From Streptosporangiales bacterium (GTDB taxonomy: Bacteria > Actinomycetota > Actinomycetes > Streptosporangiales > WHST01): a stretch of 53,295 bases of DNA. A program made the position numbers and the translations under genes. Positions within the stretch are counted from its first letter, which is position 1. Each line of letters begins with the position of its first letter. Positions 1-9,147 of this stretch are shown here, piece by piece. The notes beneath the pieces are model-generated. The model saw only the letters and a list, made by a program, of their open reading frames with translations, ran no database searches and was not told the DNA's origin. The DNA lies in NCBI GenBank assembly GCA_009379955.1, contig WHST01000034.1, forward strand, positions 1 to 53,295, given 5' to 3'.

Positions 1-138
1 GCACTGGAGAAAGACGTCCGCGAATGGATCAAGATGTGGAACGAGGACCCGAAACCGTTCGTGTGGAAGAAGACCGCGGAGGAAATCCTCGACTCCCTCG
101 CACGATATATCACACGAATTTCCGGCGGGCGACACTAG
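1..138 (+). CDS. IS630-family transposase, C-terminal end (cut by window edge)
   Basis: The frame is open from base 1 to a TAG at 136-138 and gives 45 residues. It includes DVREWIKMWNEDPKPFVWKK and AEEILDSLARY, the usual C-terminal end of IS630-family DDE transposases (a known family pattern). The catalytic part lies outside the window. The stop is only 4 bp from the stop of the converging glycosyltransferase gene, so there is almost no room for the element's right terminal repeat unless it lies inside that gene or has been lost. Whether the element is intact cannot be judged from here. Confidence 0.85.
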   Translation, partial: ALEKDVREWIKMWNEDPKPFVWKKTAEEILDSLARYITRISGGRH

Positions 139-142
139 GGGG

Positions 143-1288
143 TCAGCGCGCGCCGAGGTCGGCGAAGAGCTTCGCCAGCTTCGGCGTGATGCGCGAGGTG
201 TCGTACTCCGCCACGGTCTCCAGCGCGTGGGCGCCGAGTGCGCGCCTGCGGTCCGGATCGGCGATCAGGTCCGAGAGTGCCCTGGCGAGCGCGCGCCGGT
301 CGCGCGGCTTCACGAGGACGCCGTCGTACCCGTCGGTGAGGATGTCGGCGGGACCGGTGTAGCAGTCGTACGCGACGACGGGGAGTCCGTGCGTCATCGC
401 CTCGAGCAGCACCATCGGGAAGCCCTCGAAACGAGAGCTGAGCACGTAGATCGAGGCCGCCGCCAGCTCGTCGTGGAGCTTCTTGGTCTGGCCCATCAGC
501 CGGACGTGGCCAGTCAGGTCCTTGTCGGCGATCCGCTTCGCGAGGTCGTCCTTGAGGATGCCGCTGCCGAAGATGCGCAGCTCCCAGTCGGGATGCCTGC
601 GGGCGACCCGCGCGTAGGCGTCGATGAGCAGGTCGAAGCCCTTCTGCTTCGTCAGCCTGCCCGCGGCGACGATGACGCGGTTGTCCAGCGGCGCGCGGGC
701 GGCGCCCGCGGTCGGCACCATGTTCGGCAGTAGCTCGGTCCTGACGCCGGGGCCGAGCTCCCGCTCGTACGCCGCGGCGGTCTCCTTGGTGAGCACCGTG
801 ACGGCGTCGAGCTTCGGGTACCACTTACGCATGGCGGCGACGAGTCCCGGCCGGTAGGTGCGGAAGTTGAGGTGGTCCTCACCGATCCGCACGACCCCCG
901 ACGGGGCGTAGCGTGCCACGACGATGTTCAGTGCGGGCCGCCCGGCGATCACGACGCCGTCGCGAAGGCTGCCGAGGTAGCGCCGCAGCACGAGATCGCT
1001 CGCGAGGCTGAACCTGGTGTAGCGAGGCTCGTCCTTCGGGATCGCGCGGCTCCCGTAGCGGGCGAGGAGCCCGTAGATGAACCGATGGCGGGGCCCGCGC
1101 CGCTCGTTGATGAGGGTGCGCATCGTGATGCGACGGTCCACGTGGAAGGCGGGGCGCTTGTTCCGCCGGAACAGGCTGACGACCTCGACGTCGTGGCCGG
1201 CCTCGGCGAGGGCGTTGGCCTGGTTGAGCATCGACCTGATCGCGCCGCCGACGTTGTAGGCGCTGAGCATGAGGAACCGGATCTTCAT
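143..1288 (-). CDS. GT-B glycosyltransferase (family 4 / GT1 type)
   Basis: 381 residues starting MKIRFLMLSAYNVGGAIRSM. The frame runs further upstream, but this ATG begins a normal Rossmann strand with a glycine-rich donor loop, so it was chosen. The C-terminal half has the nucleotide-sugar site: a GRLTKQKGFD segment, then EGFPMVLLEAMTHGLPVVA (the E-x7-E motif of GT4 enzymes) and a GPADIL loop. It resembles glycosyltransferases that act on surface polysaccharides or teichoic-type polymers. Acceptor and sugar cannot be read. It diverges from the membrane-protein gene at 1436 and ends 4 bp from the transposase remnant. No other polysaccharide genes are next to it inside the window. Confidence 0.85.
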   Translation of the reverse strand: MKIRFLMLSAYNVGGAIRSMLNQANALAEAGHDVEVVSLFRRNKRPAFHVDRRITMRTLINERRGPRHRFIYGLLARYGSRAIPKDEPRYTRFSLASDLVLRRYLGSLRDGVVIAGRPALNIVVARYAPSGVVRIGEDHLNFRTYRPGLVAAMRKWYPKLDAVTVLTKETAAAYERELGPGVRTELLPNMVPTAGAARAPLDNRVIVAAGRLTKQKGFDLLIDAYARVARRHPDWELRIFGSGILKDDLAKRIADKDLTGHVRLMGQTKKLHDELAAASIYVLSSRFEGFPMVLLEAMTHGLPVVAYDCYTGPADILTDGYDGVLVKPRDRRALARALSDLIADPDRRRALGAHALETVAEYDTSRITPKLAKLFADLGAR

Positions 1289-1435
1289 GACCGGGTCGTG
1301 GCCTCTCGTGGATGGATGTCGAGTGGGTGGACGGTGGTCGGCGGTGGTTCGTCCGGATCCGGCCACGTCGCCTTGGCACCGTACCTGCAGACGGTACCGT
1401 CGAAGCGCTGCCACCCTACGACAGCGAAGGAACGT

Positions 1436-2434
1436 ATGAGCCAGCAGGAACCATACCCGCCCGCTCCGATCGGGAATATAACAGTCGTTGCCGCCAAGCC
1501 GGTCACGATACCCATCGCACGTCTCGTGGTGGGCATGATCCTCGTGCTGTCCTTCGACGTCATGATCGGGGTCGCGCTCGAGTGGTGGATGGGCGCGATC
1601 CTCGTCGCACTCACGCTCGTGCAGTTGCCGTTCCTCAAGCGTGTGGTCGCGAAGCGCGCCGCCCGGCTACCCGACCGGCTCGAGGTGCGGGCCGACAGGA
1701 TCTCCGCCGTCGTCGGACAGCGCGGCGACGGCAGCGAGCTCACCAGGGTGGACGGCCATCTGCTCGCTGTACGCGACCTCAACGGAGAGCCGCACCTCTA
1801 CGTGGTCGGCCCGGGTGGCGACAACGGCTCGATCGCCCTCGGCCGGTTCGACGTCGAGAAGGTGGGCGAGGCGGCGCTGGCACACGGCTGGCCGTGGCAG
1901 CCGCCGGGCAGCAGCGCCGTGATCCAGCCGCCCACCGCCGCCGAGCCCTCGTTGGCCACGGCACCGGCGCCGGCCGGTCACGAGATCATGGTGCGCGACG
2001 GGCGGACCAGGACGGTGCCGTCGAAGCCCGTGCTCACGACGGTGGTCCTGCTGGCGTTGGTGGCGGTGTTCACGCTCGTCGGCGCCGCGGTCACGTTCGG
2101 CACGCCCGGCTGGGTATCGGCCACCGCCGTCGTCGTGGCCATCCTCCTGCTCGTCGGCGCCCTCGTCGGCGGCTCGTTCCTGATGGTGCGGCTGTCCCGT
2201 GCGACGGTCACCGTCGACCGTGACCGGCTCGCCGTCAAGTACGGCTCGCTGTCGGCGAGCACCGTCCAGCGGTCGTCGATCGCGTCCGGGCAGGCCGGCA
2301 GGCGGTGGGTGCGGCTGCGCGACCACCACGGCAAGCAGCTGGTCTGGGTGCCGTTGCGCCCCAAGCGCGACGAGGTGCTCACGGCTCTGCGGTCGTACGG
2401 CTGGCCGGTGGACGACGTCGAGACCCGCGTCTGA
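1436..2434 (+). CDS. Four-TM membrane protein of unknown function
   Basis: 332 residues from the ATG that follows a GAAGG ribosome site. The much longer upstream frame is the shadow of the opposite gene. There are two hydrophobic hairpins, at about residues 22-65 and 200-250. Each is followed by a soluble stretch with a PH-like feel (RLEVRADRISAVVG, and later VTVDRDRLAVKYGSLSAS). The two halves look alike, so the protein may be an internal duplication. The last 30 residues (QLVWVPLRPKRDEVLTALRS) resemble DUF-type actinobacterial membrane proteins with no known role. It converges with the FHA-ABC gene with 3 bp between the stops. Confidence 0.75.
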   Translation: MSQQEPYPPAPIGNITVVAAKPVTIPIARLVVGMILVLSFDVMIGVALEWWMGAILVALTLVQLPFLKRVVAKRAARLPDRLEVRADRISAVVGQRGDGSELTRVDGHLLAVRDLNGEPHLYVVGPGGDNGSIALGRFDVEKVGEAALAHGWPWQPPGSSAVIQPPTAAEPSLATAPAPAGHEIMVRDGRTRTVPSKPVLTTVVLLALVAVFTLVGAAVTFGTPGWVSATAVVVAILLLVGALVGGSFLMVRLSRATVTVDRDRLAVKYGSLSASTVQRSSIASGQAGRRWVRLRDHHGKQLVWVPLRPKRDEVLTALRSYGWPVDDVETRV

Positions 2435-2437
2435 CCG

Positions 2438-5119
2438 TCAGCGCCAGGGCGGCGGACCCGGCGGCGGACCTTGTGGTGGCGGGCCCTGCGGTCCGCCGGG
2501 TCCCCAGCCCGGCGGCGGTCCCTGTGGCGGCGGTCCCTGCGGTGGATCGCCCCAGCCGGGCGGCGGCCCCTGGGGGGCGGGCATCCGTGGCGGCGGTCCC
2601 GGCGGCGGTCCCGGTGGCGGCGGCCCCTGCGGAGGCATCGAGATCTGCCCGGTCGGCGGGCCCCAGTCAGGTGCGGGCGCGTGGCCGGCGGGCGGGCCGG
2701 CCGGTGCCACGGCCTTGGCGCGGTTGCGGCGCGACGGCTCGCGGAGCTCGAGCGCGATCCGCGTGGCCACGACGAGCACGACGGCCTGGAGCAGCAGGAC
2801 ACAGATGGCGAACAGCCACTGGCTGGTGTTGTGGTTCCACAACGCGTCCTTCGGATCGATCAGTGTGATCGTGCGCAGGTCGACCGTGGCCGCGGCGGCG
2901 GCGTAGCCCCAGCGGGACGGGATGAGCCAGGTGAACTGCTCCAGCCCGTTGCGGCCGACGACCTCGAACAGGCCGCCGCAGAGGCCGAGCTGCGTCATCA
3001 CGATGATGACCAGCACCGGCATCGTCTGCTCGCTGCTCGTCACCAGCGACGACGCGAACAGGCCGAGCACCGTCGACGTGATCGTGAGCAGGGCGATCGC
3101 GACCGTCAGCTCCCACCAGCCGAACGGCAGGATGAGGGGATCCTTCGGGAAGTCGCGGCCGGCGAGCCCGAGGAGCAGCAGGATCACCGTCTGCACCACG
3201 TTGATCACACCGAAGACGAACAGCTTGCTGCCGAGATATGCCGACGGCGACAGCCCGACCGAGCGTTCTCGCCGGTAGATCGCGGCCTCGCCGACGAGCT
3301 CCCTGATCGCCACCGCCGTGCCGGTGAACGCGGCGCCGATGACCAGGACGACCAGCAGCTGCCCGGGCTCGATGCTCCGCTTGATCAACCCCTCGGGCAC
3401 CGCGAGGCCGCTGTCGCCGGGTACGGCATGGGCGAGCAGGGAGAGCACGACGGGCAGGCCGAGGATGAAGGCGGCGTACGGCTTGTCCGAGAAGGCGACG
3501 GAGAGCATGCGCCGGCACAGGATCCAGAATTGTTTGAAGATGTTCTGCTGCCGTGGTGGCGCGGCCATCGCCTTCGCCATCGAGCCGCGCTCGAAGGCGT
3601 TCCGCGACTCGGACCCGCCGCCGTACTGCCGGTAGAGCGGGGAGGCGCGGTACGTGTGCTGCCAGCGCTCGGGCTCTTCGGTCACCATCAGGAACACCGA
3701 CGGGTAGTCGTTCACCCCGAAGTGGTCGAGCAGCGGTTGACCGGGCGGGCCGAAGTACGCGGTCTTCCCTCCGGGGGCGAGCAGCAGCACGCGGTCGCAC
3801 AGGTCGAGGTTGAGCACGCTGTGCGTGACCACGATGATCGTGTGACCGCCGTCGGACAGGCTGCGCAGCTCGGTCATGACCTGCTTGTCGAGACCGGGGT
3901 CGAGGCCCGACGTCGGCTCGTCGAGGAACAGCAGCGACGGGCGGGTGAGCAGCTCGAGCGCGAGCGAGACGCGCTTGCGCTGCCCGCCGGACAGCTTGTC
4001 GATCCGCTTCGCCATGTGCTCGGTGAGGCCGAGGGAGGCGCAGGTCTCGGCGACCCGGTGGTTGCGCTCCTGTGCGCTCACGTCGTCGGGGAACCGGAGC
4101 GCGGCGGCGTAGTCGAGCGCGCGCTGCACGGTGAGCTTGCGGTGCAGGATGTCGTCCTGCGGGACGAGTCCGATGCGGTGGCGCAGGTCCTCGTAGTTGT
4201 CGTAGAGGTCGCGACCCTCGTAGACCACGCGTCCGGTCTGCGCCGGCCTCGCACCGGTGAGGGCGTTGAGCATCGTCGACTTGCCGGCACCCGACGGGCC
4301 GACGACCGCGAGCAGGCTGCACTCGTCGAGGGTGAAGCCGACGTGGTCGAGGATGACCTTGCCGTTGTCGACGACGACCGAGAGGTTCTCGGCGCTGAGC
4401 GACACCCGGCCCTCGTCGACGTACTCGACGAGCTCGTCGCCGCGTACGACGAACTGGTGGTGGCCGACGGAGAGCAGGTCGCCGGGCCCGAACGGTGCGT
4501 GCGAGACCCGCTGGCCGTTGAGATACGTGCCGTTGCGGCTGCCGAGGTCGATGACCTCGAGGCCCTGCGGGGTCCTGCGCACCTCCGTGTGATGGCGCGA
4601 CACGAGCAGGTCGGAGAGCACCACCTCGTTGTCCGGTGCCCGGCCGAGGCGCGCGCGGGTGGCCACCCGGTGCGTCGACGACGGTTCGCGCGTGCCGAAC
4701 TGCGGGGCCTCGGCCTGTGCGGCCACGGGGCCGGGTCCGTACGCGGTCGTGCCCTCGGTCATCGGCTGGAGGACGACCAGCGCGCCGTTCGAGGGGTTGC
4801 CGAACCGCACCGCGCTCGGCTCGGCGACGCTGAGCCGGACGACCCGGGTCGGGCCGACGAAGCTGCCGTTCCTGCTGCCCAGGTCGCGCAGCGTCCAGCC
4901 GCCCTCCTCGTACTGCACCTGTGCGTGGTGGCGCGAGATCCGCGGGTCGTCGAGCACGACCGTGCAGTCGGGGCTGCGTCCGATGAGGACCGCCTGGTCG
5001 GGCCGGTACTCCGTCGTGTTGCCGTCGACGAGGACGAGGAGCGAGTCGGCTCCTGGCGCCTGACGACCGGGGGGACCGGGCTGGGGGTACGCCGGCTGCT
5101 GGTTCGGGTAGTTCACCAC
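2438..5119 (-). CDS. FHA-FHA-ABC exporter with ABC-2 membrane domain (Rv1747-like)
   Basis: 893 residues from a GTG, with a second GTG as codon 2. FHA domain 1 has GRSPDC, SRHH (62-65) and GSRNGS. FHA domain 2 has GRAPDN, SRHH (174-177) and GSRNGT. An ABC ATPase follows, with Walker A GPSGAGKS (274-281), signature LSGGQRKR and Walker B LLFLDEPTSGLD, and then a six-helix ABC-2 membrane region. The last ~75 residues are almost pure Pro/Gly/Gln. The order FHA-FHA-ABC-membrane is that of M. tuberculosis Rv1747, an exporter of cell-wall lipoglycans whose FHA domains bind phosphothreonines made by PknF. A similar Ser/Thr-kinase-controlled export role is inferred here. No kinase gene is in the window. 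It follows the NagZ-like gene on the same strand after 147 bp. Confidence 0.9.
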   Translation of the reverse strand: MVNYPNQQPAYPQPGPPGRQAPGADSLLVLVDGNTTEYRPDQAVLIGRSPDCTVVLDDPRISRHHAQVQYEEGGWTLRDLGSRNGSFVGPTRVVRLSVAEPSAVRFGNPSNGALVVLQPMTEGTTAYGPGPVAAQAEAPQFGTREPSSTHRVATRARLGRAPDNEVVLSDLLVSRHHTEVRRTPQGLEVIDLGSRNGTYLNGQRVSHAPFGPGDLLSVGHHQFVVRGDELVEYVDEGRVSLSAENLSVVVDNGKVILDHVGFTLDECSLLAVVGPSGAGKSTMLNALTGARPAQTGRVVYEGRDLYDNYEDLRHRIGLVPQDDILHRKLTVQRALDYAAALRFPDDVSAQERNHRVAETCASLGLTEHMAKRIDKLSGGQRKRVSLALELLTRPSLLFLDEPTSGLDPGLDKQVMTELRSLSDGGHTIIVVTHSVLNLDLCDRVLLLAPGGKTAYFGPPGQPLLDHFGVNDYPSVFLMVTEEPERWQHTYRASPLYRQYGGGSESRNAFERGSMAKAMAAPPRQQNIFKQFWILCRRMLSVAFSDKPYAAFILGLPVVLSLLAHAVPGDSGLAVPEGLIKRSIEPGQLLVVLVIGAAFTGTAVAIRELVGEAAIYRRERSVGLSPSAYLGSKLFVFGVINVVQTVILLLLGLAGRDFPKDPLILPFGWWELTVAIALLTITSTVLGLFASSLVTSSEQTMPVLVIIVMTQLGLCGGLFEVVGRNGLEQFTWLIPSRWGYAAAAATVDLRTITLIDPKDALWNHNTSQWLFAICVLLLQAVVLVVATRIALELREPSRRNRAKAVAPAGPPAGHAPAPDWGPPTGQISMPPQGPPPPGPPPGPPPRMPAPQGPPPGWGDPPQGPPPQGPPPGWGPGGPQGPPPQGPPPGPPPWR

Positions 5120-5266
5120 AGCCCGGAACGCTACCAGCGTCGGGTCACAGCGCAGGAGCTCGACGAGCTCATCGGAGGTAGGGACCGTGACGCGACCGCA
5201 CCACGCTGTGGCCCGTCCACGGTTCCTGCCGTAGGTGAGGGAGAAGGCGGGCGCGTAGGAGTGGCG

Positions 5267-6613
5267 TCAGCCTGCCTCAGCGATGACGGCGCGGACGTGG
5301 GCACGGTGCTTCGCCCAGGGCACCTCGGACCACGAGGGTCGGTCGGCGCCGATCCGCTTGGCATAGAGGCGCAGGGCGGTGACGCGCGTCACCGCGTCGT
5401 CGAGGCGCTTCTCGGTGATCCGGCCGGACGCCGCGGCGTCGAGGAGCGCGTCGTACGCGGCGCCGAGGTCGGCGGGCATCAGGACGACGTCCTCGCCGGC
5501 GAGGACGGAGCGCACGGCCGCCTCGCCCGCGCCGAACTTCCCGACGATGGGCTCCATCAGCTGCGAGTCGGTGAACGTCACGCCGCGGAAGCCGAGGTCG
5601 TCGCGCAGCATGCCGGTGACGACCTTCCTGCTCACCGACGACGCGGTGCCCGGGTCGACGGCGCGGACGTCGAGATGGCCGCTGAGCACCGCGGGCACCC
5701 GGTCGGCGATCGCGGCCCGGAACGGGACGAGGTCGATCCTCTTCAGCTGCGCCGTGGACCTGGTCACCGCGGGCAGCTCCTCGTGGCTGTCGCCGCCGGC
5801 GCTGCCGTGGCCGGGGAAGTGCTTGACCACCGGGACGATGCCCGCCTCGCGGTAGCCGTCGACCGCCGCGGTCGTCATGGCGGCCGCAGCCTTCGGCCCG
5901 GCGGCGTACGCGCGGCTGCCGATCGCGGGGCTGTCGAAGCCGACGTCGGCGACGGGTGCGAAGTCGAGGGTGAAGCCCATCGCGCGCAGCTCGGTGCCGT
6001 TGTCGAAGGCCAACTGCCTGGCGTTGCCCGGCCTGCCCGTCTTCCCGATCGTGCGTGCGGGCGGGAACGTCGTCGCGCCGTCCTTCACGCGCTGGACGAT
6101 GCCGCCCTCCTGGTCGATGCCGATGATCATCGGCAGGTCGGTGTTGGCGGAGCTCTTCCTCGCGGCCGCGGCGAGCCCGTCGTTGAGTCGCTTGACCTGC
6201 CGGGCGTCGGTGATGTTGGGGCTCATCACGATGGCTCCCGCGAGGTGGTACCTGGTGACCGCCCGCGCCATGCTCCGCACACCGAGCGTCTGGCTGTTGG
6301 TGCTCGCCTCGTCGGAGGTGACGTCGGTGGCCGACCGTCCGGCGAACTGCGGCATCAGCAGGCTGCCGACCTTCTCCTTGCGCGACATCCCGGCGACCCG
6401 GCGCTGCGCGTCGGCCAGCTCGTCGGCGGACGGGCCCCACCCACCGGGCACGGCGTCCGTCGCCGTGGCGGTCGGCGTCGGCGTCGACGGAGCGGGCGAC
6501 GGGTTGGTCGCGAGGGTCGTGTCCGGTGGCTCCGGTTCGTCGGCACCGGCCGAGCAGGCACTGCCGGCCACCAGAGCGGCGGTCACGAGGACGGCGACGA
6601 ACGCGCGGCGCAT
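5267..6613 (-). CDS. Glycoside hydrolase family 3, NagZ-like beta-N-acetylhexosaminidase (exported)
   Basis: 448 residues. The N-terminus is a signal peptide ending in Cys20 (VAGSAC). The lipobox is imperfect, so lipoprotein status is likely but not sure. A Pro/Thr linker at residues 25-55 leads into a GH3 barrel with IDQEGG (167-171), KHFPGHG (264-270) and DSH (275-277). The last two are the NagZ signature that carries the His/Asp general-acid dyad. A TFTDSQLM segment holds the likely Asp nucleophile. NagZ enzymes remove GlcNAc from muropeptides. Being exported, this one would act on the wall or in the medium. It sits 55 bp downstream of the oligopeptide ABC operon, consistent with supplying peptidoglycan fragments to that transporter. 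Confidence 0.9.
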   Translation of the reverse strand: MRRAFVAVLVTAALVAGSACSAGADEPEPPDTTLATNPSPAPSTPTPTATATDAVPGGWGPSADELADAQRRVAGMSRKEKVGSLLMPQFAGRSATDVTSDEASTNSQTLGVRSMARAVTRYHLAGAIVMSPNITDARQVKRLNDGLAAAARKSSANTDLPMIIGIDQEGGIVQRVKDGATTFPPARTIGKTGRPGNARQLAFDNGTELRAMGFTLDFAPVADVGFDSPAIGSRAYAAGPKAAAAMTTAAVDGYREAGIVPVVKHFPGHGSAGGDSHEELPAVTRSTAQLKRIDLVPFRAAIADRVPAVLSGHLDVRAVDPGTASSVSRKVVTGMLRDDLGFRGVTFTDSQLMEPIVGKFGAGEAAVRSVLAGEDVVLMPADLGAAYDALLDAAASGRITEKRLDDAVTRVTALRLYAKRIGADRPSWSEVPWAKHRAHVRAVIAEAG

Positions 6614-6668
6614 AGGTGCGGAGACCTCCGGGGGTCGACGGCGGCTCTCATCGTCGCAGGACAGCGCC

Positions 6669-7442
6669 TCAGCGCCGCAGCCTGGGTATCGCCGCGATCA
6701 GCTGCGCGGTGTACGGGTCGCGCGGGCTCGCGTACACCTGCTGGGTCGGCCCGGTCTCGACGATCTCGCCGTCGCGCATGACCGCGACGCGGTCGGTGAG
6801 GTAGCGGACGACGGCGAGGTCGTGCGAGACGAGCAGGAGGGTGAGCCCGTACACGCGGGTCAGGTCGACCAGGAGGTCGAGTATCTGCGCGCGGACGGAC
6901 ACGTCGAGCGCGGAGACCGGTTCGTCGGCGATGAGCGCGTGCGGACGGGGCGCGAGCGCGCGGGCGATGGCGATGCGCTGGCGTTGGCCGCCGGAGAACT
7001 GGTGCGGGTAGCGGCGTGCCGCGTCGGGCGGGAGGCCGACGGCGTCGAGCACCTCGTGCACCCGGTGCCGGTGGTCGCCGGGCACGCCGAGGCCGTGCAG
7101 CGGCTCGCGCACGATGTCGTGCACGCGCATGCGCGGGTCGAACGAGCCCATCGGGTCCTGGAAGACGAGCTGCATCTGGCGCCGCAGGAACGGCAGGTTG
7201 GCGCCGGTGTCGATGCGCCTGCCCGCGAAGGTGATCGTGCCCCTGGTCGGCCGGTCGAGGCCCATCAGCAGCCGGCCGAGCGTGCTCTTGCCCGACCCCG
7301 ACTCGCCGACGATGCCGAACGTCTCGCCGGCCGCGACGTCGAGGCTGACGCCGCGGAGCGCGTGGACCGGCGGCTGGGCGCTGAACAGCGGGGAACGGAA
7401 CACGCGGGCGACGTCGCGTACCTCGATGAGCGGCTGGTTCAT
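6669..7442 (-). CDS. Oligopeptide ABC transporter ATPase (OppF/DppF type)
   Basis: 257 residues from the ATG of an ATGA overlap with the preceding gene. Motifs are Walker A GESGSGKST, Q-loop FQDPMGSFDPR, signature FSGGQRQR, Walker B ALIADEPVSALD and H-loop SHDLAVV. The GSFDPR segment and the C-terminal DPYTAQLIAA are typical of the peptide/nickel transporter ATPase family. It pairs with the ATPase just upstream to power import through the two permeases. It is the last transporter gene of the operon. Confidence 0.92.
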   Translation of the reverse strand: MNQPLIEVRDVARVFRSPLFSAQPPVHALRGVSLDVAAGETFGIVGESGSGKSTLGRLLMGLDRPTRGTITFAGRRIDTGANLPFLRRQMQLVFQDPMGSFDPRMRVHDIVREPLHGLGVPGDHRHRVHEVLDAVGLPPDAARRYPHQFSGGQRQRIAIARALAPRPHALIADEPVSALDVSVRAQILDLLVDLTRVYGLTLLLVSHDLAVVRYLTDRVAVMRDGEIVETGPTQQVYASPRDPYTAQLIAAIPRLRR

Positions 7443-8260
7443 GGGCCACCGCCCTCGGCCGGCGCGGTGAGACGGCTGCGCGGCGGCACCGTCGTGAGGT
7501 CGGAGACCGCGAGCAGGCCCGCGGTGTACGGGTGCGCGGGACGGGCGAAGACCTGCGCGGCGTCGCCGGTCTCGACGACCCGTCCGGCGCGCATCACGAC
7601 CACGCGCTCGCACATCTGCGACACGACCGCGAGGTCGTGGGTGATGAACAGCAGCGAGGTCTGGTGCTCGGTGACGAGTCCGCGCAGCAGGTCGAGCACG
7701 GCGGCCTGCACGGTCACGTCGAGCGCGGTCGTCGGCTCGTCGCAGATGAGCAGCCCGGGGTTGTTGACCATGGCCATCGCGAGCACGACGCGTTGCCGCT
7801 GGCCGCCGGAGAGCTGGTGGGGATAGACCCGGAACAGGGTGGCGGCGCGCGGCAGCTGGACGGCCTCGAGCAGTCGCAGGGCGGCGGACCTCGCCGCGGC
7901 GGCGGTCACCCGGCGGTGCAGGCGCACGACCTCCGCCACCTGCCGGCCGACGGGCATCAGCGGGTCGAGCGCGGTCATCGGCTCCTGGAAGACCATGGCC
8001 ATCTCCGCGCCGCGCAGCGACGCGATCCGCCTCTCGTCGCGGCCGAGCAGCTCGCGCCCGCCGAGCATGACCGACCCGGTCGTGCGGCTGCGCTCGGGCA
8101 GCAGTCCCATGACGGCGAGCGCGGTCATGGACTTGCCGGAGCCCGACGCCCCGATGAGCCCGACGCGCTCGCCCGCGCCGACCGTGAGGCTCACGTCCTC
8201 CAGTACCGGCGTGCCGCCGATGCGGAGCGACAGGCCGGTGATCTCGAGGAGGGCACTCAC
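7439..8260 (-). CDS. Oligopeptide ABC transporter ATPase (OppD/DppD type)
   Basis: 273 residues. The start is a GTG whose last bases form the stop of the upstream permease (GTGA, 8257-8260). Motifs are Walker A GASGSGKSM, Q-loop FQEPMTALDP, signature LSGGQRQR, Walker B LLICDEPTTALD and H-loop THDLAVV. The MTALDP motif and C-terminal HPYTAGLL mark the OppD/DppD branch. The Walker A threonine/serine after Lys is followed by Met rather than the more usual Thr. It is translationally coupled on both sides. Confidence 0.92.
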   Translation of the reverse strand: MSALLEITGLSLRIGGTPVLEDVSLTVGAGERVGLIGASGSGKSMTALAVMGLLPERSRTTGSVMLGGRELLGRDERRIASLRGAEMAMVFQEPMTALDPLMPVGRQVAEVVRLHRRVTAAAARSAALRLLEAVQLPRAATLFRVYPHQLSGGQRQRVVLAMAMVNNPGLLICDEPTTALDVTVQAAVLDLLRGLVTEHQTSLLFITHDLAVVSQMCERVVVMRAGRVVETGDAAQVFARPAHPYTAGLLAVSDLTTVPPRSRLTAPAEGGGP

Positions 8261-9147
8261 GGGCGGACGTCCTCGAGCCGCGGGTCGAGGACGTCGCGCA
8301 GGCCGTCGCCGAGCAGGTTGAACCCGAGCACCGCGAAGGCGATCGCAAGGCCGGGCCACAGCGCGAGCTGCGGTGCGGTGAAGAGGTACGTCTGCGCCTC
8401 CTGAAGCATGCGTCCCCAGGTGGGCGCCGTCGGCGTCGTCGACAGGCCGAGGTACGAGAGCGCGGCCTCGGCGAGGATCGCGATGCCGAACGCCACCGAG
8501 GTCTGCACGAGCACGACCGGCATGACGTTGGGCAGGACGTGGCGGAACGCGATCGACGGCGGGCCGCACCCGCTCGCACGCGCCGCGACGACGTAGTCGC
8601 GCGACATCACCTGCAGGGTGGCCGCACAGGTGAGCCGGGCGAACACCGGGATCGTCGCGATGCCCACCGCGACCATGGCCGTGACGATCGACGGCCGGAA
8701 CGCCGCGGCGAACACGACCGCGAGCAGCAGGGCGGGGAACGCGTAGAGGATGTCGTTGCCGCGCATGACCAGCTCTGTCGCCCAGGGCGGCAGCATGCCG
8801 GCGACGATCCCCAGCGGGATGCCGACGACGCCGGCCACCGTGACCGCGATGATGCCGATGAGCAGCGTGATGCGCGAGCCGTACATGAGGCGGGTGAGCA
8901 CGTCGCGGCCGAGCTGGTCGGAGCCGAGCAGGTGCTCGGGTCCGGGTGAGGCGAGCACGCGGGCCGGGTCGACGTCGTTCGGGTCGATCGGCAGGGCGAA
9001 CGACGCCAGCGCGCTCACCACCGTGAGCCCGACGAGGACAGCGCCGACGATCAGGGACCCCCGCCGCGAGCGCTCGGCATCGGGAGCGGTGCCGGCGAGG
9101 TCGGTCAGCGCGAGGTCGGGGCCCCCTGTGGTCATAGGCCCACGCAC
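8257..9147 (-). CDS. Oligopeptide ABC transporter permease (DppC type)
   Basis: 296 residues from a GTG at 9147 preceded by GAGGAAGCGG. An ATG four codons in (9135) is also possible and overlaps the stop of a short upstream frame. An N-terminal TM helix is followed by GSDQLGRDVLTRLMYGSRITL, the DppC hallmark, five more helices and the EAA loop (AARASGCGPPSIAFRHVLPN). It forms the channel with the DppB-type permease. The 100-bp gap between the two permease genes is unusual for this otherwise tightly overlapping operon and is described separately. Confidence 0.9.
   Translation of the reverse strand: MRGPMTTGGPDLALTDLAGTAPDAERSRRGSLIVGAVLVGLTVVSALASFALPIDPNDVDPARVLASPGPEHLLGSDQLGRDVLTRLMYGSRITLLIGIIAVTVAGVVGIPLGIVAGMLPPWATELVMRGNDILYAFPALLLAVVFAAAFRPSIVTAMVAVGIATIPVFARLTCAATLQVMSRDYVVAARASGCGPPSIAFRHVLPNVMPVVLVQTSVAFGIAILAEAALSYLGLSTTPTAPTWGRMLQEAQTYLFTAPQLALWPGLAIAFAVLGFNLLGDGLRDVLDPRLEDVRP

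Noticed and set aside
2438-2660. Non-coding GGCGGC-type microsatellite
   Set aside because: The repetitive DNA is the coding end of the FHA-ABC gene (Pro/Gly/Gln tail) in an intact frame.
2471-6781. 1436-residue plus-strand open frame
   Set aside because: It is the shadow of the FHA-ABC and NagZ-like genes, rich in Arg/Gly/Ala/Asp-Glu with no domain; high GC removes stops in this frame.
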